From Breviolum minutum Mf 1.05b.01 (lineage: Eukaryota > Sar > Dinophyceae > Suessiales > Symbiodiniaceae): 64,000 bases of DNA. The DNA is taken from positions 6,784 to 70,783 of the forward strand of contig DF239870.1 of assembly GCA_000507305.1 (NCBI GenBank), in the 5' to 3' direction. Positions 63,936-64,000 of the stretch are shown piece after piece; position 1 is the stretch's first letter, and each line of letters starts with the position of its first letter. Under the pieces are notes generated by a model. It did not search any database and had not been told where the DNA came from. It worked only from the letters and a program-made list of their open reading frames with translations. The translations under genes and the position numbers were made by a program.

Positions 63936-64000
63936 GGCTAATGTTGTTAGTTTTTGACCCAAGTTATTTAAAACAAAAACGATCAAAAACGTCACGTGTC

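Noticed and set aside
1..64000. rRNA, tRNA, IS or prophage genes
   Set aside because: No cloverleaf, rRNA core sequence, transposase or phage gene was recognised; the mobile elements seen are non-coding.

Overview
The window looks like nuclear DNA of a dinoflagellate, most likely of the Suessiales (Polarella / Symbiodiniaceae) type. The grounds are many short exons that can be spliced in frame, an excess of AG|G acceptors, occasional GC and GA donors, nearly all supportable exons on the plus strand, and dense families of 90-160 bp terminal-inverted-repeat elements whose ends carry splice sites (introners). The assignment is an inference; no rRNA, tRNA or species marker was seen. No long uninterrupted gene exists: most listed open frames are accidental, so coding calls rest on splice sites, phase agreement between consecutive exons and protein-like composition.

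Layout. (1) About 234-7081: gene A, no recognised family; seven exons from 4439 to about 6880 join in phase, and a last candidate exon stops at 7081. (2) From an ATG at 7266: gene B. Its 5' exons (7266-9790) join in phase but are not recognised. From 12278 to about 39180 lie the exons of a voltage-gated cation channel: S1 (12278), S2 (14100, 15371), S3 (16779, 18165, 18880), S4 with regularly spaced arginines (19864), S5 (22160), a post-S5/pore candidate (23241), S6 (28699), the post-S6 helix (30215), an EF-hand (32959) and a second EF-hand (36923), then a probable cytoplasmic tail to about 41827. (3) 42788-43810: six in-phase exons ending in a stop, gene C, unknown function with two hydrophobic stretches. 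(4) 46253-63130: scattered plus-strand exons of one or more unrecognised genes (region D).

Between the exons lie at least a dozen families of inverted-repeat elements (named A to Q here). Several copies are exactly one intron: removing them restores the reading frame (6694-6856, 7327-7434, 40210-40318, 43207-43300, and 9560-9678 with a GA donor). Others sit inside larger introns, sometimes nested.

Assembly caveats: a 618-base N gap (35365-35982) lies in a GATCCAA tandem repeat, and a single N at 50407 separates two nearly identical 377/378 bp blocks, probably an unmerged overlap. Frame choice is ambiguous in many exons because two or three frames are open; this is stated entry by entry.
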